From Pseudomonadota bacterium (GTDB lineage Bacteria; Pseudomonadota; Alphaproteobacteria; Rhodospirillales; Magnetospirillaceae), in NCBI GenBank assembly GCA_021847015.1, contig JAJZVW010000009.1, positions 1 to 64,000 on the forward strand: a stretch of 64,000 nucleotides of DNA. Direction: 5' to 3'. The translations under genes and the position numbers were made by a program. This document shows, piece by piece, positions 1-8,417 of the stretch. The notes under the pieces are model-generated. The model did no database searches, was not told the origin of the DNA, and saw nothing but the letters and a program-made list of their open reading frames with translations. Position 1 is the first letter of the stretch, and the number at the start of each line of letters is the position of its first letter.

Positions 1-135
1 TTCCTCGGCCTCGCCAAAACCTGCCGCAAGCTCGGAATATCCTTCTGGGACTACCTCGGCTCCCGCCTCGGCGCCTCCGTCAGCCAGCCCGTGCCCCGCC
101 TCCCCGAACTCGTCGCCACTCGCTGCCGCCCCTGA
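1..135 (+). pseudogene. C-terminal tail of a transposase, cut by the window edge
   Basis: An open frame runs in from the left edge and stops with TGA at 133-135. Its 44 residues contain the stretch TCRKLGISFWDYLGSRL followed by a proline-rich end. This resembles the C-terminus of IS66-like or related DDE transposases, a judgement made from memory of such tails. Whether the gene is intact outside the window cannot be seen. The 198 bases after it, to 333, hold no gene. Confidence 0.5.
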
Positions 136-333
136 CCGCCCGGACTTTTGCCCAGGTTACCTCGATGGAGCCATACTTTTCATCTTGCCTTACTCATCGG
201 ACCCGTCCGCCGGATGAAAATTGCCCATCGATGACGCCCTCTTCCTCACCCGGACCCTTCGCGCTATGACCCTTGGGTGCTCGGAAGCAGCCCCGCGCCA
301 CTTGAAAACCTAAGCGACTAGGTTATATGTTCC

Positions 334-786
334 ATGAAGCTGTTTCAGTCAGCCGGCGCCAATGCCAGGGTCGATATCCAGACCGAGGATCACTGCCCGC
401 CGCATGTCCATGCCTTCAACAAGGCGGATCGGTGGGAGGCCAAGGTCGAGATTTCCTTCGTCGATAATGGCGTGACGCTGATGGAGGTGATGCCCGCCGC
501 GAACGTGCCTGCTGGTCGCACCCTCGGCCAGTTGCTGGACGAAGTCGAGCAGCATTTGGCTCTGTGTCGGCGGGGCTGGTGGCAGGTTTACGGCGACACC
601 TGCCTCGTCAACAAGTGGGTGCTGGTCTCGGCGGTGGGCGTCGTCACCGTGCTGAAAAGGAAGCGCGGCGGGGCGAAACAGGTTCTGGGCGGACGGTACG
701 ATCCCGGCAGCAACGCGCTGGTTCTCGCCCTGTCGGACGGGGCGACAACTGCAATGAATGCGGGCGATGGAGTGGTGGAGCGATGA
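334..786 (+). CDS. DUF4160-type small protein, first of a coupled pair
   Basis: This is a 150-residue protein. Its N-terminal part carries the DHCPPHVHAF signature (around residues 20-29) of DUF4160 proteins, often found in two-gene units with DUF2442 proteins. The pair has been proposed to be toxin-antitoxin-like, but that is not established. The stop overlaps the next start as ATGA at 783-786, so the two are translationally coupled. The region after residue 100 is less typical and may be an extension. No catalytic residues are recognised. The neighbouring transposase tail suggests accessory DNA. Confidence 0.65.
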   Translation: MKLFQSAGANARVDIQTEDHCPPHVHAFNKADRWEAKVEISFVDNGVTLMEVMPAANVPAGRTLGQLLDEVEQHLALCRRGWWQVYGDTCLVNKWVLVSAVGVVTVLKRKRGGAKQVLGGRYDPGSNALVLALSDGATTAMNAGDGVVER

Positions 787-1205
787 GCGAAAACCGGGTC
801 GGTGACGAGGACTTGGCACGGGCCGTCGAGCTTGGCCGCCAGCGCATGGCGACCGAGTTCCGGGCCGCAAGCGTGCGCTATGACGCGGCGCGCGACACCG
901 TGGAATTGAGCATGGTTGACGGCTGGGGCCTGGTGTTCGAGCGCCGGGCTGTCAGCCAGTTCGCCGAGGTTCCGCCCGAGGAGATGGCACGGCTGGAGGT
1001 GTCGCCGGTCGGCACCGGCCTGCTGCTGGACGCGCGCGACATCCACGTCAACGTGCACGGCCTGGTGACGTCGTTCATCTCTCCGCACCTGATGGCTTCC
1101 ACCCTGGGGCGGAAGGGCGGTGCGAGCTCGTCGGATGCGAAGAAGCGCAGTTCGCGGGAGAACGGTAGGAAGGGCGGGCGGCCGAAAAAGGTGAAAGCTG
1201 CATGA
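783..1205 (+). CDS. DUF2442-type protein, partner of the DUF4160 gene
   Basis: This is a 140-residue protein. Its central part (residues 30-95, with SMVDGWGLVF and ARDIHVNVHGL) fits DUF2442, a small beta-rich domain. The C-terminus is basic, with two Gly-Arg-Lys-Gly-Gly type repeats and the ending GRPKKVKAA, suggesting nucleic-acid binding. That would suit an antitoxin that binds its own promoter. The start at 783 is chosen for the 4-base overlap with the upstream gene. Function as a TA pair is inference from the arrangement. Confidence 0.6.
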   Translation: MSENRVGDEDLARAVELGRQRMATEFRAASVRYDAARDTVELSMVDGWGLVFERRAVSQFAEVPPEEMARLEVSPVGTGLLLDARDIHVNVHGLVTSFISPHLMASTLGRKGGASSSDAKKRSSRENGRKGGRPKKVKAA

Positions 1206-1362
1206 GGGTGCCGTAGCACAATGCGGGCAGGGAGAGCCACTTCTCCCTACACAAAATGTCTCGCACTACTTGAAGGGGCGACGTAGCGAGAGGCGGCCAT
1301 CCGTGGTCCGAATGATCTGTACCATAGCTCCGCTATCGATAGTAGGAGATCCCTTCTCCTTC

Positions 1363-1504
1363 AGCGGTTCTCATTATGCGGCATCAGGGCATGTTGTCAT
1401 CCCGAGGGAGCGGAGCGACTGAGGGATCTTTCACGCGAAAGTGCCGGAAAGATCCCTCGCCGTCGGCTCGGGATGACAGCGAAAAATGCATAATGAGAAC
1501 CGCT
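1363..1504. repeat. 142-bp palindromic intergenic repeat (MITE/REP-like)
   Basis: The ends are perfect 17-bp inverted repeats: AGCGGTTCTCATTATGC at 1363-1379 and its complement at 1488-1504. Inside lies a second inverted layer (TCATCCCGAG and GGATCTTTC against their complements). A 47-bp exact partial copy sits at 48769-48815, where it is cut by an IS1-like element. It lies in a 527-base gene-free stretch (1206-1732) with nothing else recognisable. It encodes nothing. Confidence 0.85.
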
Positions 1505-1732
1505 GCTTCTCCTTCGTGACCCAGGCAAAGCCCCCGTCCCGGGCGCGGCACCCACATGGACGAGCATCCCCGCCGAAGAGGGATCGTTGGCGATGCCACG
1601 CGCAACCCTTCGCGCGCCGACTTTCCCGCACTTGGTTGCTATGTGGTTGCTGTGACCAAAAAGCACCCACACGGCACACCACGCCGGATGGCCGCAACCT
1701 TCGAAAAATGGCAGTTTTCTGCGGAGAGAAAA

Positions 1733-1808
1733 TGGTGCTGCCGAGTGGAATCGAACCACCGACCTTACCCTTACCAAGGGTATGCTCTACCGACTGAGCT
1801 ACGGCAGC
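1733..1808 (-). tRNA. tRNA-Thr (anticodon GGT)
   Basis: On the minus strand the 76-nt gene starts GCTGCCGTAGCTCAG and ends with an encoded CCA. Acceptor arms GCTGCCG and CGGCAGC pair fully. The anticodon stem ACCCT/AGGGT encloses the loop TTGGTAA, placing GGT as anticodon. The T arm GGTTCGATTCC is canonical. It is a stand-alone gene upstream of the dcd-his block. Confidence 0.97.
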
Positions 1809-1928
1809 ACGCCTGCGGCCGGGGGCCCGGCCGGGAAGAGGCGCGCTTTATGCCACAGGCTCGGCGGGGACGCAAGCGCCTTGTCGCGGTGGTTGACGGG
1901 CCGGACGAACTGCGCAAAATGGCCGGCC

Positions 1929-2102
1929 ATGACCCAGGATGACCGCCGCCCCAACCTTACGGAAAAGGCCGCCGGCGAGGCCGAGGAGCGCCGCCGCCGC
2001 CAGGCTGAGGCCCTGCGCGCCAATCTGGCCCGCCGCAAGCAGCAGACCCGCGCCCGCAGCGAAGCCGACGACGGCGGCAAGGACTCCCCGCGCGAGACGT
2101 AG
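1929..2102 (+). CDS. Small highly charged hypothetical protein
   Basis: This 57-residue protein starts at ATG 1929, inside a longer open frame whose upstream part overlaps tRNA-Thr. It is one long predicted helix rich in Arg, Glu, Ala and Gln (EERRRRQAEALRANLARRKQ) with a polar tail. Short Lys/Arg-rich proteins of this type are common in alphaproteobacteria and have no assigned role. It lies 72 bases upstream of dcd on the same strand. A real gene is likely but not certain. Confidence 0.55.
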   Translation: MTQDDRRPNLTEKAAGEAEERRRRQAEALRANLARRKQQTRARSEADDGGKDSPRET

Positions 2103-2174
2103 AGGGCCCGCCCGGCAGTTGCGCCCGCGCGCCCCGCACGGTACAAGGACCCCCAAACCCTGGGGAGCCTAGCC

Positions 2175-2729
2175 ATGTCCGTCCTGCCCGATACCTGGAT
2201 CCGCAAGATGGCGATCGAGAACGGCATGATCGAGCCGTTCACCGAGAAGCTGCAACGGGAGGGCGTAATCTCCTACGGCCTGTCCTCCTACGGCTACGAC
2301 GCGCGGGTCTCGCGCGAGTTCAAGATCTTCACCAACGTGGATTCGGCGGTGGTGGACCCCAAGGACTTCTCGCACCAGAGCTTCGTCGACCGCGAGACCG
2401 AGATCTGCGTGATCCCGCCCAACAGCTTCGCGCTGGCCCGCACGGTGGAGTATTTCCGCATCCCCCGCGACACGCTGGTGATCTGCCTGGGAAAATCCAC
2501 CTACGCCCGCTGCGGCATCATCGTCAACGTGACGCCGCTGGAGCCCGAATGGGAAGGCCACGTCACCCTGGAATTCTCCAACACCACCCCGCTGCCGGCC
2601 AAGATCTACGCCAACGAGGGCGCCTGCCAGTTCATCTTCCTCAAGGCCGACAGCGCGTGCGAAACCTCGTACCGCGACCGCTCGGGCAAGTACCAGGGCC
2701 AGCGCGGCGTCACCCTGCCCAAGCTGTGA
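2175..2729 (+). CDS. dcd: dCTP deaminase
   Basis: This enzyme deaminates dCTP to dUTP, supplying dUMP for thymidylate synthesis; it acts as a cytosolic trimer. The 184 residues match the usual family length. The core motifs are present: the [11 protein letters not shown] segment around residues 106-116 and [16 protein letters not shown] with the catalytic glutamate around residue 138. It opens the dcd-hisG-hisD run with the next gene 9 bases downstream. Standard housekeeping copy with no anomalies. Confidence 0.95.
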   Translation: MSVLPDTWIRKMAIENGMIEPFTEKLQREGVISYGLSSYGYDARVSREFKIFTNVDSAVVDPKDFSHQSFVDRETEICVIPPNSFALARTVEYFRIPRDTLVICLGKSTYARCGIIVNVTPLEPEWEGHVTLEFSNTTPLPAKIYANEGACQFIFLKADSACETSYRDRSGKYQGQRGVTLPKL

Positions 2730-2738
2730 CCCGCTGAC

Positions 2739-3461
2739 ATGGCGCTTTCCCCCGGAGCCGTTCCCGTGCCGACCCCCGCATCGCCCCCCTCTCCGACCGA
2801 CGAAACGCTGGTCATCGCCCTGCCCAAGGGGCGCATCCTGGACGAGGCCATGCCCCTGGTGCGCGCCGCCGGCATCCTGCCCGAGCCCGCCTTCGACGAC
2901 CCCAAGAGCCGGCTGCTTCGCTTCGCCACCAACCATCCCCACATCGACATCATCCGGGTGCGGTCCTTCGACGTCGCCACCTTCGTGGCCTTCGGCGCCG
3001 CGCATCTGGGCATCTGCGGCAACGACGTGCTGATGGAATTCGACTACCCCGAGATCTACGCGCCGCTGGATTTGGGCATCGGCCGCTGCCGCCTGTCGGT
3101 GGCCGAGCCCGAGAACATGGCCCAGGAGGACGATCCCCGGCGCTGGAGCCATGTGCGGATCGCCACCAAATATCCCGAGGTCACCCGCAAGCACTTCGCC
3201 GCCCGCGGCGTGCAGGCCGAATGCGTCAAGCTGAACGGCGCCATGGAACTGGCCCCCTCGCTGGGCCTGGCCAGCCGCATCGTCGATCTGGTCTCGACGG
3301 GGACGACGCTGGTCGCCAACGGCCTGAAAGAGGTCGAGATCCTGGCCGAGGTGACCAGCCGCCTGATCGTCAACCGCGCCGCACTCAAGACCCGCAGCCA
3401 GGAGATGACCGGCTGGGTCGAGCGTTTCCGTACCGTCTGCGAGGCCCGCGATGCCGCTTGA
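2739..3461 (+). CDS. hisG: ATP phosphoribosyltransferase, short form
   Basis: This catalyses the first step of histidine synthesis, joining ATP and PRPP. The body begins at about residue 24 with [11 protein letters not shown] and carries the PRPP-binding stretch [15 protein letters not shown] near residues 180-194. At 240 residues it lacks the C-terminal regulatory domain of long HisG. Short HisG enzymes need HisZ as partner; no hisZ lies in the window. The first 20 residues are low-complexity Pro/Ser/Ala, so the true start could be a little downstream (GTG near 2767). It overlaps hisD by 11 bases. Confidence 0.93.
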   Translation: MALSPGAVPVPTPASPPSPTDETLVIALPKGRILDEAMPLVRAAGILPEPAFDDPKSRLLRFATNHPHIDIIRVRSFDVATFVAFGAAHLGICGNDVLMEFDYPEIYAPLDLGIGRCRLSVAEPENMAQEDDPRRWSHVRIATKYPEVTRKHFAARGVQAECVKLNGAMELAPSLGLASRIVDLVSTGTTLVANGLKEVEILAEVTSRLIVNRAALKTRSQEMTGWVERFRTVCEARDAA

Positions 3462-4752
3462 ACTGAACGCCGCTTCCCCCGATTTCGAGCGCGCCTTCGC
3501 CGCTCTCATCGACATGAAGCGCGAGAACGACGCGGACGTGAACGCCGCCGTCGCCGCCATCGTCGCCGACGTCCGCGCGCGCGGCGACCGGGCGGTGATC
3601 GATTACACCCACCGCTTCGACCGCCTGGCGCTGACGCCGTCCACCTTGCGCATCGGCGCCGACGAGATCGCCGCCGCCGCCTCGTCCTGCGAGCGGGAAA
3701 CCCTGTTCGCCCTGGAGCTGGCGGCCGAACGCATCCGCGACTTCCACAGGCGCCAGATTCCCCAGGACTATTTTTATACCGACGTCGCCGGAATTCGCCT
3801 GGGCTACCGCTGGAACGCGGTCGAGGCCGCCGGCCTGTACGTGCCCGGAGGCACCGCCGCCTATCCCTCGTCGGTGCTGATGAACGCCATTCCGGCCAGG
3901 GTCGCCGGGGTCGGGCGGCTGGTGATGGTGGTCCCCGCCCCCGACGGGCGGCTCAACCCGCTGGTGCTGGCCGCCGCCCGGCTGGCCGGCATCGACGACA
4001 TCTATCGCATCGGCGGCGCCCAGGCGGTGGCCGCCCTGGCCTACGGCACCGAAACCATCCGCCCGGTGGACAAGATCGTCGGCCCCGGCAACGCCTATGT
4101 GGCCGCCGCCAAGCGGCAGGTGTTCGGCGCGGTCGGCATCGACATGATCGCCGGCCCCTCGGAAATCCTGGTGGTCGCCGACGGGGGCAACGATCCGGCC
4201 TGGATCGCCGCCGACCTGCTGAGCCAGGCCGAGCACGACACCGCCGCCCAGTCGATCCTCATCACCGACGATCCCGCCTTCGGCCGCCGGGTGACCGAGG
4301 CCGTCGAGTCGCACCTCAAGACCCTGCCGCGCGCGGCCATCGCCCGCGAAAGCTGGGACAAGTTCGGCGCCGTCATCGTCGTCCCCCATTTGGACGATGC
4401 CCTTCCGCTGATCGACCGGGTGGCGCCCGAGCACCTGGAACTGGCCGTGGCCGAGCCCGATTCCATGGCCGCCAAGGTCCGCAACGCCGGCGCCATCTTC
4501 CTGGGCCGCCACACGCCCGAGGCCATCGGCGATTACGTGGGCGGACCCAACCATGTGCTCCCCACCGCCCGCTCGGCGCGGTTCTCGTCGGGCCTCGGCG
4601 TGCTCGATTTCATGAAGCGCACCACCCTGCTGGGCTGCGGCGTCGACGGGCTGCGCGCGGTCGGCCCGGCGGCGGTCACCCTGGCCGAGGCCGAGGGCTT
4701 GGGCGCCCACGCCCTGTCGGTGGCGATCCGGCTGAATATCGGGAGAGGCTGA
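3451..4752 (+). CDS. hisD: Histidinol dehydrogenase
   Basis: This NAD-dependent zinc enzyme performs the last two oxidations of histidine synthesis. Its 433 residues match the family. Visible motifs include the glycine-rich [12 protein letters not shown] (about 210-221), the zinc/catalytic QAEHDTAAQ (about 258-266), VAPEHLEL with the catalytic Glu-His pair (about 327-334) and GPNHVLPT (about 365-372). It is translationally coupled to hisG. The next gene starts one base after its stop. Confidence 0.95.
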   Translation: MPLELNAASPDFERAFAALIDMKRENDADVNAAVAAIVADVRARGDRAVIDYTHRFDRLALTPSTLRIGADEIAAAASSCERETLFALELAAERIRDFHRRQIPQDYFYTDVAGIRLGYRWNAVEAAGLYVPGGTAAYPSSVLMNAIPARVAGVGRLVMVVPAPDGRLNPLVLAAARLAGIDDIYRIGGAQAVAALAYGTETIRPVDKIVGPGNAYVAAAKRQVFGAVGIDMIAGPSEILVVADGGNDPAWIAADLLSQAEHDTAAQSILITDDPAFGRRVTEAVESHLKTLPRAAIARESWDKFGAVIVVPHLDDALPLIDRVAPEHLELAVAEPDSMAAKVRNAGAIFLGRHTPEAIGDYVGGPNHVLPTARSARFSSGLGVLDFMKRTTLLGCGVDGLRAVGPAAVTLAEAEGLGAHALSVAIRLNIGRG

Positions 4753-4753
4753 C

Positions 4754-5227
4754 GTGCCCCACCGGCAGCGCATCGTTCACGTCCAACTGGACGAGAAGAC
4801 GATGGTGCGCCGCCGGCCCGAGGTCGAGCACGAGCGGGCGATCGCCATCTACGACCTGCTGGAAGAGAACTACTTCGCCCCGGCCGGCGACGTCACCGGC
4901 CCTTACAACCTGCACCTGTCGGCGGAAGAGAACCGGCTGCTGTTCGACATCCGCAGCGAAGGCGGCGAGCCCCTGTCGCAGGTGGCGCTGCCGCTGCGGC
5001 AGTTCCAGTCCATCGTCAAGGACTACTTCCTGGTCTGCGAAAGCTATTACAACGCCATCCGCAAGTCGGCGCCGTCCCACATCGAGGCCATCGACATGGG
5101 CCGCCGCGGCCTCCACAACGAGGGCTCCGAGATGCTGAAGGCGCGCCTGTCCGGCAAGATCGACATCGATTTCGATACCGCGCGCCGCTTGTTCACCCTG
5201 ATCTGCGTCCTTCACATACGCGGGTGA
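4754..5227 (+). CDS. UPF0262 family protein
   Basis: This 157-residue protein starts with GTG and follows hisD directly. It matches UPF0262, an alphaproteobacterial family that nearly always sits next to hisD. The function is unknown. Recognisable family stretches are [14 protein letters not shown] near the start, the central [20 protein letters not shown] and [16 protein letters not shown]. It probably belongs to the his operon; the phosphatase gene starts 6 bases later. Confidence 0.85.
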   Translation: MPHRQRIVHVQLDEKTMVRRRPEVEHERAIAIYDLLEENYFAPAGDVTGPYNLHLSAEENRLLFDIRSEGGEPLSQVALPLRQFQSIVKDYFLVCESYYNAIRKSAPSHIEAIDMGRRGLHNEGSEMLKARLSGKIDIDFDTARRLFTLICVLHIRG

Positions 5228-5233
5228 ACCAAG

Positions 5234-5677
5234 GTGTGGGAACAGCCGTCCGCCGTTCTCTTCTGCTGCACGCTCAACGCGATCCGCTCGCCCATGGCCG
5301 AAGGCATCTTCAAGCGCCTGCACGGCACCCGGATCTACGTGGATTCCGTCGGCGTGCGCCGGGGCGAGATCGACCCCTTCGTGGTCGCGGTGATGGAGGA
5401 GATCGGCATCGACGTGACCCGCCACCACCCCAAGGTCTTCGAGGAACTGGAGGACGACAGCTTCGACGTGGTGGTCTCGCTGAGCCCCGAGGCGCAGCAC
5501 AAGGCGGTGGAGCTGACCCGTACCAATTCCTGCGTGGTGGAGTTCTGGCCGACCTTCGACCCGTCGCTGGTGGAGGGCAGCCGGGAGATTCGCCTGGACG
5601 CCTACCGCGCCGTCCGCGACGAACTGATGGAACGCATCAGCCACCGCTTCCCGCCACCCCGGATGGCCAGGGAGTGA
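5234..5677 (+). CDS. Low-molecular-weight protein-tyrosine-phosphatase / ArsC-like
   Basis: The 147-residue protein starts with GTG. The N-terminal CTLNAIRSP (residues 11-19) is the CX5R(S/T) phosphate-binding loop of low-molecular-weight phosphatases and thioredoxin-coupled arsenate reductases. A DPS segment near residue 113 may supply the general acid (Asp). In alphaproteobacteria this gene is regularly found with UPF0262 and infA. Substrate is unknown: protein phosphotyrosine and arsenate are both possible. Confidence 0.8.
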   Translation: MWEQPSAVLFCCTLNAIRSPMAEGIFKRLHGTRIYVDSVGVRRGEIDPFVVAVMEEIGIDVTRHHPKVFEELEDDSFDVVVSLSPEAQHKAVELTRTNSCVVEFWPTFDPSLVEGSREIRLDAYRAVRDELMERISHRFPPPRMARE

Positions 5678-5767
5678 CGGCCGGCGGACGACATGGAAAC
5701 TCCTTGACCGGCCATACCGTAACCTTCACTTATTTCGCGCGCAGATTAACCCGCCAATGGAGTAGCG

Positions 5768-5986
5768 ATGGCGAAAGAGGACCTGATCGAATTCCCGGGC
5801 GTCGTGATCGAACTTCTGCCAAACGCGATGTTCCGGGTAACGTTGGACAATGAGCACGAGATCCTGGCCCACACGTCCGGCAAGATGCGCAAGAACCGCA
5901 TCCGGGTTCTCGCCGGCGACAAGGTGAACGTGGAGATGACTCCCTACGACCTCACCAAGGGCCGCATCACCTTCCGCTTCAAATAA
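5768..5986 (+). CDS. infA: Translation initiation factor IF-1
   Basis: IF-1 binds the ribosomal A site during initiation. The 72-residue protein is the exact family length and is one S1-type OB fold. It begins [13 protein letters not shown] and contains the strongly conserved [20 protein letters not shown] and [12 protein letters not shown] segments. maf starts one base after its stop, so the two are probably co-transcribed. Confidence 0.97.
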   Translation: MAKEDLIEFPGVVIELLPNAMFRVTLDNEHEILAHTSGKMRKNRIRVLAGDKVNVEMTPYDLTKGRITFRFK

Positions 5987-5987
5987 G

Positions 5988-6584
5988 GTGAACGCCATCC
6001 TCCCCATCGAAAAACTGGTCCTGGCCTCGGCCTCGCCGCGGCGCGTCGACCTGCTCCGGCAGATCGGCCTGGTGCCCGGCGCCATCGACCCGGCCGAGGC
6101 CGACGAGACCCCGGCCAAAGGCGAACTGCCCGCCCCCCATGCCTGCCGCCTGGCCGAAGCCAAGGCGCGCGCCGTCGCCCCGCGGCACCCGGGCAAGCTC
6201 ATCCTCGCCGCCGACACCGTGGTCGCCTGCGGACGCCGCATCCTGCCCAAGGCCGAGGACGAACGCACGGCGCGGCGTTGCCTGGCGCTGTTGTCGGGCC
6301 GGCGCCACCGCGTCCACGGCGGCGTGTGCCTGCTGACCCCCGAGGGCCGCGCGCTGACGCGCGTGGTCACGACGGTGGTAACCTTCAAGCGACTGGATAA
6401 GGGCGACATCGAGGACTATCTGGCATCCCAGGAATGGCATGGGAAAGCCGGCGGCTACGCCATCCAGGGCCGGGCCGCCCTGTTCGTGCGCAGCCTGAGC
6501 GGCTCGTATTCCAACGTGGTCGGCCTGCCGCTGTTCGAAACGGGGGCCCTATTGCACGGAATAGGCATCGATGGGCGGGGCTGA
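5988..6584 (+). CDS. maf: Maf family nucleoside triphosphate pyrophosphatase
   Basis: Maf enzymes hydrolyse dTTP, UTP or modified nucleotides to monophosphates. The 198-residue protein, with a GTG start, shows LASASPRRVDLLRQIG at residues 9-24 (the Ser-X-Ser-Pro-Arg-Arg signature), the ILAADTVVACGRRIL segment and the later GKAGGYAIQGRAALFV motif. It overlaps the RNase G-like gene by 14 bases, making a coupled infA-maf-rng-yacG run. The exact substrate class cannot be read from sequence. Confidence 0.92.
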   Translation: MNAILPIEKLVLASASPRRVDLLRQIGLVPGAIDPAEADETPAKGELPAPHACRLAEAKARAVAPRHPGKLILAADTVVACGRRILPKAEDERTARRCLALLSGRRHRVHGGVCLLTPEGRALTRVVTTVVTFKRLDKGDIEDYLASQEWHGKAGGYAIQGRAALFVRSLSGSYSNVVGLPLFETGALLHGIGIDGRG

Positions 6585-7893
6585 CGAGCTCCTGTATTCC
6601 TGGGGTCCGGGCGAATCGCGGCTGGTGCTGGTCGAAGGCGGGCGTCTGGTGGAATGCGCCATCGCCCGCGCCGATCTGGTGGCCGGCGCGATCTTCCTCG
6701 GCCGGGTGGTGGAGGTGGCGCCCCACATCGACGCCGCCTTCGTCGATATCGGCCTGGAACGTCCGGGCTTCCTGCCCGGCGCCGCCGGGCGCAGCCAGGG
6801 CCAGGCCCTGCTGGTGCAGGTGCGCGCCGACGCCTGGGCCGCCAAGGGTGCGCTGCTCACCGCCGACGTGTCCCTGGCCGGGCGCTGGCTGGCCTATTCC
6901 CCGCTCCGCCCCGGGCTGTCCGCCTCGCGCCGGCTGCTGCCCGACGACCGCGACCGCCTGCTGGCCCTGGCCGCGCGTCTGGTCGAACCCGACGAGGGCG
7001 TGGTGCTGCGCACCGCCGCCGCCACCCGCACCGAGGCCGAACTGCGCGCCGAGCTGGATGCCCTGCGCGCCGATTGGGAGGAGATTGAAGAACGGCGCCA
7101 CGGGGCCAAGGTGCCGGCGTTGGTGTGGCGTCCCGACCCGCTGATCCGCGTCCTGGCCGACAATCCCCAGGTCGAGCGGGTCCGCATCGACGATGCCGCC
7201 CTGTTCGCCGCCGCGCGCAAGCGGTTCGGCACGCTGGTCGAGCATCACCGCGACGGCGCGCTGTTCGAGGCCGCCGGCATCGAGGACGATCTGGCCGAGG
7301 CTCTGGCCCCGCTCGTGGCCCTGCCGGGTGGCGGCCGGGTGGCCATCGAACCCACCGCCGCGCTGACCGCCGTGGACGTGGATTCCGGCGCCGGCCGCCC
7401 CGCCGACGCCAACCGCGAGGCGGTGGACGCCATCGCCCGCCAGTTGCGCCTGCGCGCGGTCGGCGGACAGATCGTGGTCGATTTCATCTCGGGCGGCGGC
7501 AAGGGCGCGCTGTTCAAGCTGGTGGGCGCCCTCAGGCGCGCGCTGTCCGCCGACCCCACCCCCACCCACGTGTTCGGGGTGACCCCCCTGGGGCTGGTGG
7601 AACTGACCCGCGAGCGGCGCGGGCCCTCCCTGGCCGATCTGCTGACCGAACGCGACACCCGCCCCTCACCCAAGGCCGCCGCCTTCGCCGCTCTGCGCCG
7701 GGTGCTGGCCGAGGCCGCCCACCGCCCCGGCCGCCCGCTGGCGCTGGTGGTGGCCCCTGAGGTGGCGGCGGCGCTGGCCCGGCTGCCCGGGGCCGTGGCC
7801 GAAGCCGAGGCCCGCCTGGGCCTGCCGCTGGCGGTGCGGAGTGAGCCCGGACGAGCCCGCGAGGACGTGATGGTCGAGGAGGCCGGCCGATGA
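6571..7893 (+). CDS. rng: Ribonuclease E/G family protein (short)
   Basis: The family cleaves single-stranded RNA 5' ends in rRNA processing and mRNA decay. The S1-like part holds IFLGRVVEVAPHIDAAFVDIG (about residues 38-58). The catalytic segment includes TAALTAVDVDSGAG (about 263-276) and the acidic VVDFISGGGKGALF (about 300-313). At 440 residues it is shorter than E. coli RNase G and much shorter than RNase E, and no CPxCxG zinc-link motif is seen. It sits in the conserved infA-maf-rng-yacG arrangement. It may be a divergent short paralogue of a larger RNase E elsewhere. Confidence 0.85.
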   Translation: MGGADELLYSWGPGESRLVLVEGGRLVECAIARADLVAGAIFLGRVVEVAPHIDAAFVDIGLERPGFLPGAAGRSQGQALLVQVRADAWAAKGALLTADVSLAGRWLAYSPLRPGLSASRRLLPDDRDRLLALAARLVEPDEGVVLRTAAATRTEAELRAELDALRADWEEIEERRHGAKVPALVWRPDPLIRVLADNPQVERVRIDDAALFAAARKRFGTLVEHHRDGALFEAAGIEDDLAEALAPLVALPGGGRVAIEPTAALTAVDVDSGAGRPADANREAVDAIARQLRLRAVGGQIVVDFISGGGKGALFKLVGALRRALSADPTPTHVFGVTPLGLVELTRERRGPSLADLLTERDTRPSPKAAAFAALRRVLAEAAHRPGRPLALVVAPEVAAALARLPGAVAEAEARLGLPLAVRSEPGRAREDVMVEEAGR

Positions 7894-8072
7894 CCGAACC
7901 CGAAATCAAACCCAAGCCCTGCCCCATCTGCGGCAAGCCCGCCCAGCCCGAATACCGCCCGTTCTGCTCGGCCCGCTGCGCCGACGTGGACCTCCACCGC
8001 TGGCTGGGCGAGGTCTACCGCGTCGAAACCCCGGAAACGCCCGAGCGCCCGGACCGGGGCGACGAGGAGTAA
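7890..8072 (+). CDS. yacG: DNA gyrase inhibitor YacG, zinc-binding
   Basis: This 60-residue protein has the YacG zinc site: CPICGKP at residues 11-17 and CSARCADVDLHRWL at 29-42, giving four cysteines. YacG binds GyrB and inhibits gyrase in E. coli; the role here is inferred. Its start overlaps the RNase G stop as ATGA. The C-terminus is acidic and variable, as is usual. Confidence 0.92.
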   Translation: MTEPEIKPKPCPICGKPAQPEYRPFCSARCADVDLHRWLGEVYRVETPETPERPDRGDEE

Positions 8073-8099
8073 ACGCGCCGAACCCGCGGCGAAACGCGC

Positions 8100-8128
8100 T
8101 TGTCAGGCGGAACAAAACCGATTATAAG
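8100..8128 (+). promoter_or_regulatory. Likely sigma-70 promoter of tRNA-Phe
   Basis: TTGTCA at 8100-8105 and TATAAG at 8123-8128 are separated by 17 bases. The -10 hexamer ends 27 bases before the tRNA 5' end, suiting a short leader. The call is from consensus match and position only. Confidence 0.6.
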
Positions 8129-8155
8129 CGCAACCTCTTCGCCGCGAGCGGCTGT

Positions 8156-8231
8156 GCCCAGGTAGCTCAGTTGGTAGAGCATGCGACTGAAAATCGCAGT
8201 GTCGGTGGTTCGATTCCGCCCCTGGGCACCA
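8156..8231 (+). tRNA. tRNA-Phe (anticodon GAA), integration target
   Basis: The 76-nt gene starts GCCCAGGTAGCTCAG and ends with CCA. Acceptor arms GCCCAGG/CCTGGGC pair. The anticodon stem GCGA/TCGC holds the loop CTGAAAA, so the anticodon is GAA. Its 3' 50 bases (8182-8231) are duplicated exactly at 22443-22492. The element therefore inserted into this gene and rebuilt its 3' half, leaving a complete tRNA on the left. Confidence 0.98.
8182..8231 (+). repeat. attL: 50-bp direct repeat, left copy
   Basis: The bases from TGCGACTGAAAATCGCAG through the terminal CCA of tRNA-Phe recur identically at 22443-22492. The first bases on either side differ, so the repeat is exactly bounded. It covers the anticodon stem-loop, T arm and acceptor end, a classic tyrosine-recombinase target. 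Confidence 0.95.
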
Positions 8232-8236
8232 CTCTA

Positions 8237-8266
8237 AGCCCCTGAAACCCAACGGTTTCGGGGGCT
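8237..8266 (+). terminator. Hairpin terminator after tRNA-Phe
   Basis: AGCCCCTGAAACC (8237-8249) pairs with GGTTTCGGGGGCT (8254-8266), with one wobble and a 4-base loop, followed by TTCC. It lies inside the element's left end, so it replaces whatever terminator the tRNA had before integration. The T-run is short. Confidence 0.6.
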
Positions 8267-8300
8267 TTCCATTTCTGGAATAGCTCTACGATCACGTTTT

Positions 8301-8395
8301 CGGGACACTGGCGGGACAGTTGGCTGGCGCCCGCGCTTTCCCTGGCGCTCCCCCTTGACGGCTGCGCCACCACAGGCGACAGTTTTCGGGACAGT
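8301..8395 (+). promoter_or_regulatory. Left arm-type repeats (CGGGACAGT)
   Basis: The 9-mer CGGGACAGT occurs at 8312-8320 and 8387-8395, and the variant CGGGACACT at 8301-8309. A matching pair lies at 22333 and 22344 near attR with the same 11-base spacing. Repeated short motifs beside both att cores are typical of integrase arm sites. The last copy is 22 bases before the integrase start, so integrase could also regulate itself. Confidence 0.6.
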
Positions 8396-8417
8396 TAAAT
8401 CGCAGTGGGGATGCGCT

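Noticed and set aside
2169-3560. 463-residue open frame opposite dcd/hisG
   Set aside because: It is antisense to two unmistakable genes, has no ribosome site, and its Gly/Asp/His-rich translation is the usual shadow of high third-position GC.
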